Assembly: GCA_949841365.1 (NCBI GenBank) | Contig: CATKZI010000003.1 | Span: 124,001-188,000 of the forward strand | Reading direction: 5' to 3' | DNA: 64,000 bases | Source: an uncultured Candidatus Melainabacteria bacterium | GTDB lineage: Bacteria > Cyanobacteriota > Vampirovibrionia > Gastranaerophilales > Gastranaerophilaceae | Shown here: positions 26,353-34,575 of the stretch, piece by piece | Numbering within the stretch: the stretch's first letter is position 1 | Layout of the letters: every line of letters begins with the position of its first letter | The notes under the pieces: model-generated | Seen by the model: the letters and a program-made list of their open reading frames with translations, nothing else | The model's database searches: none | Told to the model about the DNA's origin: nothing | Program-made: the position numbers and the translations under genes

Positions 26353-27950
26353 TTTTGTGATTGCATTTCCATTATTTTTTCCAGCTTGGCACGCTGTTCT
26401 TCATCGACATAACTGAAATGTTCACGGACTTTCTTTTTAAGCGTATCACTTTGTACATTTCTTGCAAGCTGTCTTAGTGCAAAGAAGTGGTCTTTTTTAT
26501 CCACTGTAGAAAACTTGTAAATCATTCTGTCATGTAAATCATCATTTTTAATACGCGCAAGATGCCTGTAATATGTTCTAAAATTCTCTTTCGGCAGCAG
26601 ATGCAAAAAGCTTGCAAGATGTTCAATTGTATCCGGTTTTGCATATTTTTCGGCAATATCATAGTATACTTTAACGCGTGAACACAGAATTTCCGAACGC
26701 ACAGTTTGGAGATCATCTTTTATACCTTTGTCTCTGTGTTTCATTGCAAGCAGAGGTATTTCATTAAACAAAATAATTTGTGTAACAGAATCATCAGTTT
26801 GAACAAGTTTTTCAAAATATTTTACAGCTTCTTCATAAGGCAAATATTTTAAAGCATAAGCTAATCCCTGATCAACTTTTGGTTTATGCAGAGCTAAACA
26901 TCTGTCAAAATAATATGGTTTATTATTCATATATTTAATACTCATTGCAAGTCCTGCTTGACGACTATCAGGATTCCCGTCTTTTTTACGCATAAGCTGT
27001 TCCCATTTTGACGGACGATATTCTTCACGAGTATTTTTAATATCATTTAATACGGCTCTTGCATATTTATCGCCGTTTTTAAGTCTGTTAACAACACGCA
27101 CACCGCCCCAATCATAACTGTAACCTTTGCATACATTATGCTTTTTAGCGGCATCTTCATCAGTACATTTCAATCCATAATCGTAAGGATCAATAGTACG
27201 CTCAGGCAGACGAATATCTTCATCAACAAATTTGTTAATCATGTACCCAGAACGCATATCACCCCAGAAAAATTTTCCGCGGTTTGTATCTGTTCCAACA
27301 TTATTTATCCAGTACTGTGCACTGTTAATTTCTGCATAACAACCATGACTTTTTGAATATTGCCAATCGCGACCTTCAATTACATGGAAAACTTTTATAA
27401 CAAATTCATCTTCATTTTTACCGGAAAAATCTCTCAAACCCACAAGTTTATACGCAGCACCTTTACCACCTTTACCGAGATATTCGATATCACAATCATC
27501 CCATTGGCTGACAAAGTTATATTTTTTCATGATACTTTCAAACTTTTCGGCAGTTGATTTGTAGCGTCTTTTGGTTATTTCATCTATTGCACCCGCTTTT
27601 GATAAATCAACTTTTGTATCATCAAAATCTCTAAGTTCTTGAGTTATTTCCGAAAAAGTATTATAAATATCCATAATAGCTTCTTTACGGTTTTCTTTCG
27701 GCAGTTTTGCAATCATAAATGGCGGCAATTGACCTACAATAAGATTTTTATCACCACGTTTTTCAATAATCTTTTTAATATCTCTCTGACCGTCAATATA
27801 GGTATGTTTTTTCATCTTTTTTGTAAGCCCGCTGAAAGATACTGTATCTTCAATCGGTGCAGAAAGATAAGTTCTGTTAATATTTTGCTTTGAAGAATTA
27901 TTGGTACTGTATGAATATACAGTACCCAATAAACTGTAGTTTATTTGCAT
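26334..27950 (-). CDS. Protein-kinase-fold protein with N-terminal VSFSG tag
   Basis: 538 residues, no signal peptide or membrane helix. A kinase-like core spans about 150-300. It has a glycine-rich loop YLGKGGKGAAYK (157-168), the Lys in FVIKVF (186), an alpha-C Glu in CYAEIN (207) and a hinge GYMINKFVDED. A compressed catalytic segment follows: KCTDEDAAKKHNV (Asp264/266, Asn272), then SYDWGGV (Asp280, in place of DFG). The C-terminal 220 residues are helical repeats (YEEAVKYFEKLV, HLASFLHLLPKENF). The first 50 residues look disordered and carry DTVSFSGLTKK. Transcribed from shared box copy 3. Substrate unknown; an exported effector kinase is an inference. Confidence 0.6.
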   Translation of the reverse strand: MQINYSLLGTVYSYSTNNSSKQNINRTYLSAPIEDTVSFSGLTKKMKKHTYIDGQRDIKKIIEKRGDKNLIVGQLPPFMIAKLPKENRKEAIMDIYNTFSEITQELRDFDDTKVDLSKAGAIDEITKRRYKSTAEKFESIMKKYNFVSQWDDCDIEYLGKGGKGAAYKLVGLRDFSGKNEDEFVIKVFHVIEGRDWQYSKSHGCYAEINSAQYWINNVGTDTNRGKFFWGDMRSGYMINKFVDEDIRLPERTIDPYDYGLKCTDEDAAKKHNVCKGYSYDWGGVRVVNRLKNGDKYARAVLNDIKNTREEYRPSKWEQLMRKKDGNPDSRQAGLAMSIKYMNNKPYYFDRCLALHKPKVDQGLAYALKYLPYEEAVKYFEKLVQTDDSVTQIILFNEIPLLAMKHRDKGIKDDLQTVRSEILCSRVKVYYDIAEKYAKPDTIEHLASFLHLLPKENFRTYYRHLARIKNDDLHDRMIYKFSTVDKKDHFFALRQLARNVQSDTLKKKVREHFSYVDEEQRAKLEKIMEMQSQNKKDSD

Positions 27951-27955
27951 ATCAG

Positions 27956-27982
27956 ATTAAAACTCGTAACAAAATTTTTTGC
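27956..27982 (-). promoter_or_regulatory. Shared effector-type promoter box, copy 3
   Basis: Minus strand GCAAAAAATTTTGTTACGAG, T, then TTTAAT (27961-27956), 21 nt from box start to hexamer; hexamer ends 5 nt before ATG 27950. Confidence 0.6.
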
Positions 27983-28074
27983 TACCACGGTTAATAAAAT
28001 TTTACAAATACGTTAATTATATTGCCGTAATTACTTTTTACCTGTACCATGTATTTGAGTATAGGAGAGTGGAT

Positions 28075-29217
28075 ATGAAAAATTTATTTAAAATGTGTTT
28101 ATCTATGGCAATTGGTGTAATACTTACCGCACCGGCATTTGCTTATCCCGATGTCACACCAACACACTGGGCATTCAGACAAATTCAGGAGTTAACTGAA
28201 CAGGGTGTTATCGTAGGTTATCCTAACGGAACATTCATGCCTGACGAAAATGTTACACGTGCAGAATTTGCATCAATGGCAATTAAGGCTTTAGGTCAGG
28301 AACATACAACTGTTGCGCAACCTGTAAATTTTACAGATATTGACCCGACATTCTGGGCTTACGATGCTATTCAAAAATCATTGTATTTTGATTTAATATC
28401 ATGCCCGCAAGAAGGAGATGTGTTCAGACCTGCTGACACAGTAACAAGAGCGGAATCAATTTCAGTTGCGGTTAATGCTTTAACAACCGAACAAATCAGC
28501 ACTTTGAAAGCTAAAGAAGTTTTATCTAAAAAATTTGTCGATGTGAATGAAGTTCCCGAATGGTTTATCGTTCCTGCAGGTAAAGCACAAATTCTTGATA
28601 TGCTTGTGACAATGCCTTCTGCAAGCAACAGAATTGACGCTGAAAGACCTGCAACAAGAGCTGAAGTTGCAGCAATCCTATTTGATATGATGGAACAGGC
28701 TAAATTAAATCCGAACGCAAAACTTGCAGAAGCTATGAGAAAGAAAGTAGGCGAAGGATACGTAATTGATAATGCCGTTGTTCAAGGCAGTGTCGGAACA
28801 ATTCCTGCAGGGACATTAGTTCCGGTAAAATTAAGCAATTACGCAAGTTCTCAATCATCTCAATCAGGTGAAATTTTTACAGCTGTTGCTCCTGAAAACT
28901 ATGTTACACCCGAAAAATTTATCCTTGTAAGAAAAGGTGCAAACCTTAAAGGGCAAATGCTTGATGTAAGACAGGGCAAATGGTTTATAAGAAACGGTGT
29001 CCTTGTATTAGACAATTCACTGCTTACAACAACAAACGACCAGACCGTATCTTTCAACGGAGTTTGTGAAATCTCTAAAAACAGAAATTGGTTTATGAAA
29101 TTTGTAAGATTTGTATTTAAAGGAGAACAACTTGAAGTCAGCCCTGAAGATACAATTTATATAAAGGTCTTAAAGCCTATAAAAGTTGATTTGACAAACG
29201 GTTGGATTTTTGAGTAA
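28075..29217 (+). CDS. Secreted SLH-domain protein
   Basis: 380 residues. Signal peptide MKNLFKMCLSMAIGVILTAPAFA (cut near residue 23). Three SLH-like units follow: YPDVTPTHWAFRQIQEL with GYPNGTFMPDENVTRAEFA (about 24-85), FTDIDPTFWAYDAIQKS with FRPADTVTRAESI (about 90-150), and FVDVNEVPEWFIVPA with ATRAEVAAILFDM (about 155-215). The C-terminal 165 residues form a beta-rich domain of unknown role (GTLVPVKLSNYASSQ). SLH modules anchor proteins to the cell wall; cyanobacterial-type envelopes use them to tie the outer membrane to peptidoglycan. No porin barrel is present. ATG 28075 has AGGAGAG; an upstream in-frame start would spoil the signal peptide. Confidence 0.9.
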   Translation: MKNLFKMCLSMAIGVILTAPAFAYPDVTPTHWAFRQIQELTEQGVIVGYPNGTFMPDENVTRAEFASMAIKALGQEHTTVAQPVNFTDIDPTFWAYDAIQKSLYFDLISCPQEGDVFRPADTVTRAESISVAVNALTTEQISTLKAKEVLSKKFVDVNEVPEWFIVPAGKAQILDMLVTMPSASNRIDAERPATRAEVAAILFDMMEQAKLNPNAKLAEAMRKKVGEGYVIDNAVVQGSVGTIPAGTLVPVKLSNYASSQSSQSGEIFTAVAPENYVTPEKFILVRKGANLKGQMLDVRQGKWFIRNGVLVLDNSLLTTTNDQTVSFNGVCEISKNRNWFMKFVRFVFKGEQLEVSPEDTIYIKVLKPIKVDLTNGWIFE

Positions 29218-29233
29218 TTGTTACGCATATATT

Positions 29234-29259
29234 AAAAAGCTCCCGAAAGGGAGCTTTTT
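29234..29259. terminator. Bidirectional terminator between SLH and Y-family polymerase genes
   Basis: AAAAAGCTCCC-GAAA-GGGAGCTTTTT: 11-bp symmetric stem serving both convergent genes. Confidence 0.85.
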
Positions 29260-30439
29260 AAACATCTTTTTTAATAAATCCTGTCTGAATAATATCTTTT
29301 CCAAACTTTTGTTCAAGCTTATCAAAACATTTTGAAAGTTTTTCTTTTTTAGTATCAACACTAATATCTGCAAATAAAGACATTTGCTCCTCACTGTTTA
29401 ATACAAATGTATCAAGAATTACACCTGTACTGCGATACAAGATATTCGGATTATAAATTTTATCAAGAAGCTCAAATACAATATCAGAAATTTCCAATTC
29501 GAAATCACAGCCCGCATTCAAAACTTTCTTTTCACAATATACTTTAAAATCTTTTGTACGCAAAAATATACTTACCCCTTTGCATTTTGCGTTAATTTTT
29601 CTGAGTTTTACACATGCCCTGTGAATATGATAATTAAGCGAATTTTTTAAATATTCTTTATCTGATGTGAATTTTGCAAGCGCACAGGTTTTTTGAATGG
29701 ATTTTGGAAGTTTAACCTCATTTGATACAGGTGAAATCATTTCCCCGAGAAGTTCATGCTTCATCTCTAGCCCGCGAATTCCTATCTGTTTATCCAGCCA
29801 TAAATCGTCCTGTGAAACAAGTTCATAAGCTGTCAAAATTCCATGCTTTCTAAGCATAAGAGATAAATTTCTACCAATTCCCCAAATTTCATCAATACTT
29901 GTTTTTTGCAAAAGCGGTGTAATTTTTCTCGACCCGATTAAAAACACTCCTTCTTCAAGTTTTTTAGCCTTATCAGAAGCCAGTTTTGCAAGAGATTTTG
30001 ACGAACTCACACCTATTGACACGGGAATATCAACCTCTTCCAGAACTTTTTCTCTAATCATTTGTGCTATTTCAAGGTAATTTCTTTTATACAAGCGTTC
30101 TAAACCCGTTAAATCAATAAAAGCCTCATCAATTGAATAAACTTCAACCGTCGGACTAAATGATTTCAATACAGCCATAACTTTTTGGGATATTTCAGAA
30201 TAAAGTTCATGATTTGCATTAATAAAAGTAGCTTTGTTCATATCGCCTTCTATCTGAAAATAAGGCATGCCCATTCTGATGCCGAGTTTTTTGGCTTCTT
30301 TGGAACGCGAAATAACACACTGCCCGCGCCCTGACATAACACAGACGGGTTTGCCTTTGAGTTCGGGATTAACAGCCTGTTCGCAGGATACAAAAAACGA
30401 ATCACAATCAACAAGTGCAATAATATGTTTTCTCGCCAT
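29258..30439 (-). CDS. Y-family DNA polymerase (DinB/UmuC type)
   Basis: 393 residues. Palm motifs IALVDCDSFFVSCEQ (residues 6-20) and VEVYSIDEAFIDLTG (about 96-110) provide the catalytic acidic residues. CVISRSKEAKKLGIRMGMPY is the UmuC-like finger loop, IWGIGRNLSLMLRKHGI the HhH thumb. The little-finger domain is intact and the C-terminus holds a clamp-binding-like EEQMSLFAD. Performs translesion synthesis. Start placed at ATG 30439, 6 nt after GATAAT; the in-frame ATG at 30478 overlaps the upstream stop (TAATG) and is possible by translational coupling. Confidence 0.9.
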   Translation of the reverse strand: MARKHIIALVDCDSFFVSCEQAVNPELKGKPVCVMSGRGQCVISRSKEAKKLGIRMGMPYFQIEGDMNKATFINANHELYSEISQKVMAVLKSFSPTVEVYSIDEAFIDLTGLERLYKRNYLEIAQMIREKVLEEVDIPVSIGVSSSKSLAKLASDKAKKLEEGVFLIGSRKITPLLQKTSIDEIWGIGRNLSLMLRKHGILTAYELVSQDDLWLDKQIGIRGLEMKHELLGEMISPVSNEVKLPKSIQKTCALAKFTSDKEYLKNSLNYHIHRACVKLRKINAKCKGVSIFLRTKDFKVYCEKKVLNAGCDFELEISDIVFELLDKIYNPNILYRSTGVILDTFVLNSEEQMSLFADISVDTKKEKLSKCFDKLEQKFGKDIIQTGFIKKDV

Positions 30440-30477
30440 ATCAATATTATCAGATATGTTTAAAGCTTCGTCCAACA

Positions 30478-31845
30478 TTACAAGATAATTTCCCGCTCAT
30501 TTTTATAAGTAACATAACCCAAATTAGCTTTAGGCGGTTTTTTCAAATATTTGCGTTTTGTATAAATCACTCCGACTTTTGATGATAAACTTCCTTTAGA
30601 ATATTGTTTTGCAAGTTTTGCACATTCTAAAATCAAGCTGTCAGACGGGTTTTCGCATTTTAAAAGCACATGAGAACCCGCACAATCCTTTGTATGAAAC
30701 CAGTAATCCTCATCTCGCGATAATTTTGAAACAATCAAATCATTTTGTCTGTTATTTTTGCCGACATAAACCTTACACCCATCAAGTTCAATCGGTTCAA
30801 GCTGAGATTTCTGTTGTATCTTTTGTGTTTTTTCAGGTTCAATTTCAGATTTTATCTCTAAAAGTTCATCAAAATCCGATGCTAGCTCAAGTGAGTACAA
30901 AATCTGCTCATAATATTGAATATTTTCGTTTAGCGCGCAAGAAAGTTCCGTAATCTTTTCATAAGCGGTTTTTCCCTTATTATAAAGCCTATAAAATCTG
31001 TTCGCATTATCTTTTAGAGTTTGGGTTTCATCAAGCTCAATTCTGATTTCCACATTATTTTCATAATCAAATACGTTAATCGATTTTGAATAATCCTGAC
31101 AGTTATAAAGATTTGCCATAATCAAATCTCCATAAAGCCTGTATTTGTCAAAATCATCGCTGACACGCATTTTTTTCAAGGAAGCTTTATCTTTTTTAAG
31201 TTTACGATTTACAATCTGTATACAATCAGATTTTAGTTTCTTAATTTTGTCATTATAAATTGCCTGTGCATAATAATCATCAATATTATCAACACTTTCT
31301 CCCTGATACCATTGATTTGGACGTCCAGACGGGTAAACATAGGGCAAACCGCCTGCCATTTCACGTTCTCTGCTTTTTTCCGCTCCAACATTATGAGCAC
31401 AGCCTAAAATTATATTTGTGTCGTAATTATATAAAATAACGTTAGAATATTTGCCCATAAGCTCAATTGCAAGACAAAGATAAATTTTCTCGGACAGTTC
31501 GTTATAAGTTTCTATATAAAACTCAAGAATTCTTTCGTATTGCGGCTGATTAACACGCGCAATCACTGCATTTTCAAGATATTTGCGAAGGAGCATACAA
31601 AACATAGGTGGTTTTTGCGGAATTTCTATCAGCCTTTTTGCCTCGTTTTCTTTACTCATAAAACAGATATGGTAATATTGCGGATTAATATTTATGTAAA
31701 GTTTTCGCGTTTCGCCGTTATTTCTTATACCGAAAACAAAATCTCTCCTTGTCGGCTGTTGAATTTTCTGAATTCTCGCACCGTTTAGAAAATCAGCGTT
31801 TTCCTCTACCCATTTTTTTAACATTGAACTGTTGAAGTTAATCAT
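30478..31845 (-). CDS. NFACT-family protein (RqcH / fibronectin-binding protein-like)
   Basis: 455 residues. N-terminal NFACT-N domain (about 1-170: MLKKWVEENADFLNGARIQKI, PPMFCMLLRKYLENA, CLAIELMGKYSNVILYN), central coiled-coil (about 190-345) and the C-terminal NFACT-R domain (about 350-455: VYVGKNNRQNDLIV, YWFHTKDCAGSHVLLKC). RqcH homologues bind stalled large ribosomal subunits and add alanine tails for degradation. Shorter than typical RqcH. ATG 31845 is chosen because it is 7 nt after TATGGT in a TTGATT-17-TATGGT promoter. Confidence 0.85.
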   Translation of the reverse strand: MINFNSSMLKKWVEENADFLNGARIQKIQQPTRRDFVFGIRNNGETRKLYININPQYYHICFMSKENEAKRLIEIPQKPPMFCMLLRKYLENAVIARVNQPQYERILEFYIETYNELSEKIYLCLAIELMGKYSNVILYNYDTNIILGCAHNVGAEKSREREMAGGLPYVYPSGRPNQWYQGESVDNIDDYYAQAIYNDKIKKLKSDCIQIVNRKLKKDKASLKKMRVSDDFDKYRLYGDLIMANLYNCQDYSKSINVFDYENNVEIRIELDETQTLKDNANRFYRLYNKGKTAYEKITELSCALNENIQYYEQILYSLELASDFDELLEIKSEIEPEKTQKIQQKSQLEPIELDGCKVYVGKNNRQNDLIVSKLSRDEDYWFHTKDCAGSHVLLKCENPSDSLILECAKLAKQYSKGSLSSKVGVIYTKRKYLKKPPKANLGYVTYKNEREIIL

Positions 31846-31849
31846 ACAG

Positions 31850-31881
31850 TTGACCATACCTCAAAAATATGCTACAATCAA
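31850..31881. promoter_or_regulatory. Interlocked divergent promoters (NFACT gene / nfeD)
   Basis: Plus strand: TTGACC (31850-31855), 17 nt, TACAAT (31873-31878), then AAAGGAG and nfeD. Minus strand: TTGATT (31881-31876), 17 nt, TATGGT (31858-31853), then the NFACT ATG 7 nt later. Each -35 overlaps the other's -10, so polymerase can occupy only one at a time. Confidence 0.7.
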
Positions 31882-31898
31882 CCAAAAGGAGAGTTTTT

Positions 31899-32324
31899 AT
31901 GACTTTATGGGAAATGTATGCAATCGTAGGGTTAATATGTTTAATCCTTGAGATGGTTTTACCGTCGATGTTTTTCTTAAACCTTGCATTTGCAGGATTT
32001 GCAACGGCAATTATTGCACTTTTTGTGACAGGATGGGTTAACCTGACTGTTATATTTGTTGTTTTATCATTATTGTTTATTATATTGTTACGTCCGATTT
32101 TGCTTAAAAACAGAGAATGCAAACTCCAAGAAACAGGTATGGAAGGCAAATATATCGGCAAAATCGTAAAAGTTATCGAACCCATTGATAAATTTAAAGG
32201 CGCAATAACAATTTATGATGAGAGATGGGAAGCACGCACTGATTGTGAAGAAACTATCCCTGAAGGTACAGAAGTTAAAATTATAGGTTATGACAGCTTA
32301 GTTTTAAAAGTAGAAAAAATATAA
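31899..32324 (+). CDS. NfeD-like membrane protein
   Basis: 141 residues. N-terminal membrane segments (IVGLICLILEMVLP, LAFAGFATAIIALFV, VIFVVLSLLFIILL) followed by a C-terminal OB-fold domain (KYIGKIVKVIEPIDKFKGAI, WEARTDCEETIPEGTEVKII). This is the short NfeD1b type normally paired with an SPFH protein, here the next gene 15 bp downstream. Together they scaffold membrane microdomains. ATG 31899 has AAAGGAG. Confidence 0.9.
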   Translation: MTLWEMYAIVGLICLILEMVLPSMFFLNLAFAGFATAIIALFVTGWVNLTVIFVVLSLLFIILLRPILLKNRECKLQETGMEGKYIGKIVKVIEPIDKFKGAITIYDERWEARTDCEETIPEGTEVKIIGYDSLVLKVEKI

Positions 32325-32339
32325 AGAAAGGATATAAAA

Positions 32340-33311
32340 ATGAACATTTTATTATGGATTTTACTTGTTGCACTTTTGGTTTATGTGTTCAAAGGCATAA
32401 TCATTGTTCAACAGCAACAGGAAGTTATTATAGAAAGAATGGGACGCTACGAAAAAACTTTAAGAGCAGGTCCTAACTTTATTTTTCCTGTTTTGGAAGC
32501 TCCAAGAGGAATTTTAAAAAAAGTTTCTCAAAAAGGATTGGACGGCAGAAGTTATTACTACACAAAACCCGTTGACAGAATTGATTTGCGTGAACAAATG
32601 TATGATTTTCCGCGCCAGAACGTAATCACTAAAGATAACGTTTCAATCACAATCAACGCGTTGATTTATTTCCAAATCGTTGATTCAAAAAGTGCGGTTT
32701 ATGAAATCGAAAACCTTCCCGATGCAATCGAAAAATTAACACAAACAACTCTAAGAAACCTTGTAGGTCAAATGGATTTGCAAGAAACATTGACTTCCCG
32801 CGGAAAAATTAACGATGAATTAAGAACAACCCTTGATGAAGCAACTAATAAATGGGGTGTAAAAGTTAACCGTGTAGAAATTCAAGACATTTTCCCGCCT
32901 GCTGATATTCAAGCTTCAATGGACAAATTAATGAAAGCAGACAGAGAAAAGAAAGCAACAATCACAGAAGCAGAAGGTCTTAAAGAAGCAGCTATCAGAA
33001 AAGCCGAAGGGGAAAAAGAAGCAGCAATTCGTTCTGCAGAAGGTGCAAAACAGGCAGAAATTTTGCGTGCCGAAGGTATCGCTCAAGCTCGTGTAATCGA
33101 AGCTGATGCGGAAAAAGAAGCTATTCAAAGAATTATCAACGCACTTGCAGATAAAGGGCAGCCTGATAAATACTTAATTGCAATGAAATACCTTGAAACA
33201 ATGACAGCAATTACAAGCGGTGAAAATAATAAAGTAGTTTACATGCCTTATGAAGCAACAGGAATATTATCATCTGTTGACGGCATTAAACAAATGTTTG
33301 ATAAGAAATAA
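32340..33311 (+). CDS. SPFH/stomatin-family protein (slipin/QmcA-like)
   Basis: 323 residues. One N-terminal membrane anchor (ILLWILLVALLVYVFKGIII), the SPFH domain (about 24-200: VIIERMGRYEKTLRAGPNFI, DLREQMYDFPRQNVITKDNV, GVKVNRVEIQDIFPP) and a flotillin-like alanine/glutamate coiled coil (about 195-260) with repeating AEGxKEAAIR units. Oligomerises at the inner membrane and usually controls FtsH-type proteolysis. Forms an operon with the NfeD gene and ends at a terminator. Confidence 0.93.
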   Translation: MNILLWILLVALLVYVFKGIIIVQQQQEVIIERMGRYEKTLRAGPNFIFPVLEAPRGILKKVSQKGLDGRSYYYTKPVDRIDLREQMYDFPRQNVITKDNVSITINALIYFQIVDSKSAVYEIENLPDAIEKLTQTTLRNLVGQMDLQETLTSRGKINDELRTTLDEATNKWGVKVNRVEIQDIFPPADIQASMDKLMKADREKKATITEAEGLKEAAIRKAEGEKEAAIRSAEGAKQAEILRAEGIAQARVIEADAEKEAIQRIINALADKGQPDKYLIAMKYLETMTAITSGENNKVVYMPYEATGILSSVDGIKQMFDKK

Positions 33312-33318
33312 TGATTAA

Positions 33319-33349
33319 TGGCAGAGTTTTTTAAGCTCTGCCACTTTTT
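33319..33349 (+). terminator. Intrinsic terminator after SPFH gene
   Basis: TGGCAGAG / CTCTGCCA stem, 9-nt loop, then a T-run (33345-33349). Confidence 0.85.
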
Positions 33350-33357
33350 GGATATGT

Positions 33358-34494
33358 ATGGACAAGATTTTAAAGAAACCAGAACTGGTGTTTATAATAT
33401 ACGCTCTTATATTTGGCTTTATTTTATTATTTAAAGTACTGCCAATTCAATCTGTTTTGGATGGCGGCGACCATTTTCGAAGAGCTGCTGAGGTTTCACG
33501 CGGGATAATGTTTGCAACCGATAAAAACAGTTGGGTTGCGGGCTACTCTCCCGTATTATATATTTTTTCTGCTTTAGGTTTAAAAATTTTTAATTCATTT
33601 TATGCAGGTCGAATTTTTAATCTTTTAGTTTGGATAATTCTTATTGCATCTGCTATAAAAATTACACCGGTATTCAAATGGTTATTTGTATTCACTGCTT
33701 TAATGCCGGCTTCATTATTCCTTGGTATGACATATTCTGCTGACTCTTTCAGCAACGCTTTTTCTTTTTTATTCTTTGCATATTTGTTTAGACTTATTTA
33801 TGGCTCAAAAGAATTTTCTTATTTAAAAGATTGTACAATTTTAACTATTTTCACAACCATAGGAGCTTTTTGCAAAGGCGCACTCGCTCCACTATTATTG
33901 ATACCTCTAATTAAAATTAAAAAATATAAGTATTTAATACTATCAATTTTAGCTTTTCTAGGAATATCACTTCTGGGTTTATGGTCATCAATTAATCATG
34001 GTACAATTCCCGATACCGTAAATCCTGCATTAAATAAATCTTTTATATTGCATAATCCTTTATCATATCTATATATTTTGTTTAAAACCATTATAACCTC
34101 AATTCCCGGATGGGCTTACGGCTGTATAGGATTTATCGGCTGGGTTTTAATGAGTAAAAATTTAATCGTGCTTTCTTTAATAATGTATATTGCTGCATTA
34201 TTTTTTATTCCAGCAGAAGTTGAAATAAAACTCGCACAAAGATTATGGGCATTTGTAATTTTACTTTTATATACAATTATGACCTGTACATTGCTGTTTT
34301 TTATATATACACCGCACGGTTCTAATGAAATTTACGGCGTTCAGCCAAGATATTTTATTCAGGTAATACCGTTATTGTTTATTATCTTAAGTGCCGGCAA
34401 ATTGCCCCCCCCCCGATTTACAAACTCATTTATTAAAATAATGCTAATTTTCTTATTTGTACTACTAAGTTACAGCTGTTATATTGCTATATAA
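33358..34494 (+). CDS. DUF2142-like polytopic membrane protein with internal C10 tract
   Basis: 378 residues with about ten membrane helices. SVLDGGDHFRRAAEVSRGIM (about 34-53) matches the first-loop DExxH-type motif of DUF2142/GT-C proteins, and TSIPGWAYGCIGFIGWVLMS matches the later family block. Such proteins handle lipid-linked sugars at the membrane. A run of ten C (34405-34414) encodes PPPR near the C-terminus (residues 350-353). With 9 or 11 C the frame would stop within about 10 codons and lose the final helix (FIKIMLIFLFVLLSYSCYIA). It starts 9 bp after a terminator and has no clear ribosome site or promoter. Confidence 0.75.
   Translation: MDKILKKPELVFIIYALIFGFILLFKVLPIQSVLDGGDHFRRAAEVSRGIMFATDKNSWVAGYSPVLYIFSALGLKIFNSFYAGRIFNLLVWIILIASAIKITPVFKWLFVFTALMPASLFLGMTYSADSFSNAFSFLFFAYLFRLIYGSKEFSYLKDCTILTIFTTIGAFCKGALAPLLLIPLIKIKKYKYLILSILAFLGISLLGLWSSINHGTIPDTVNPALNKSFILHNPLSYLYILFKTIITSIPGWAYGCIGFIGWVLMSKNLIVLSLIMYIAALFFIPAEVEIKLAQRLWAFVILLLYTIMTCTLLFFIYTPHGSNEIYGVQPRYFIQVIPLLFIILSAGKLPPPRFTNSFIKIMLIFLFVLLSYSCYIAI
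34405..34414 (+). repeat. C10 homopolymer in DUF2142 gene
   Basis: Ten consecutive C in an AT-rich genome; in-frame at this length. One of three tracts of identical length in the window. Confidence 0.9.
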
Positions 34495-34526
34495 TTTAAC
34501 AATATTATTTATTTTTTTCTATGTTT

Positions 34527-34555
34527 TTGATAAGATTGAGGTAACTCTGTATAAA
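34527..34555 (+). promoter_or_regulatory. Promoter of aspS
   Basis: TTGATA (34527-34532), 17-nt spacer, TATAAA (34550-34555), followed by AAAAGGAAG before ATG 34576. Confidence 0.65.
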
Positions 34556-34575
34556 AATAAGAAAAGGAAGATAGA

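Noticed and set aside
32928-33128. Phe/Cys-rich minus-strand open frame inside the SPFH gene
   Set aside because: Antisense image of the AEGxKEAAIR coiled-coil repeats; no ribosome site.
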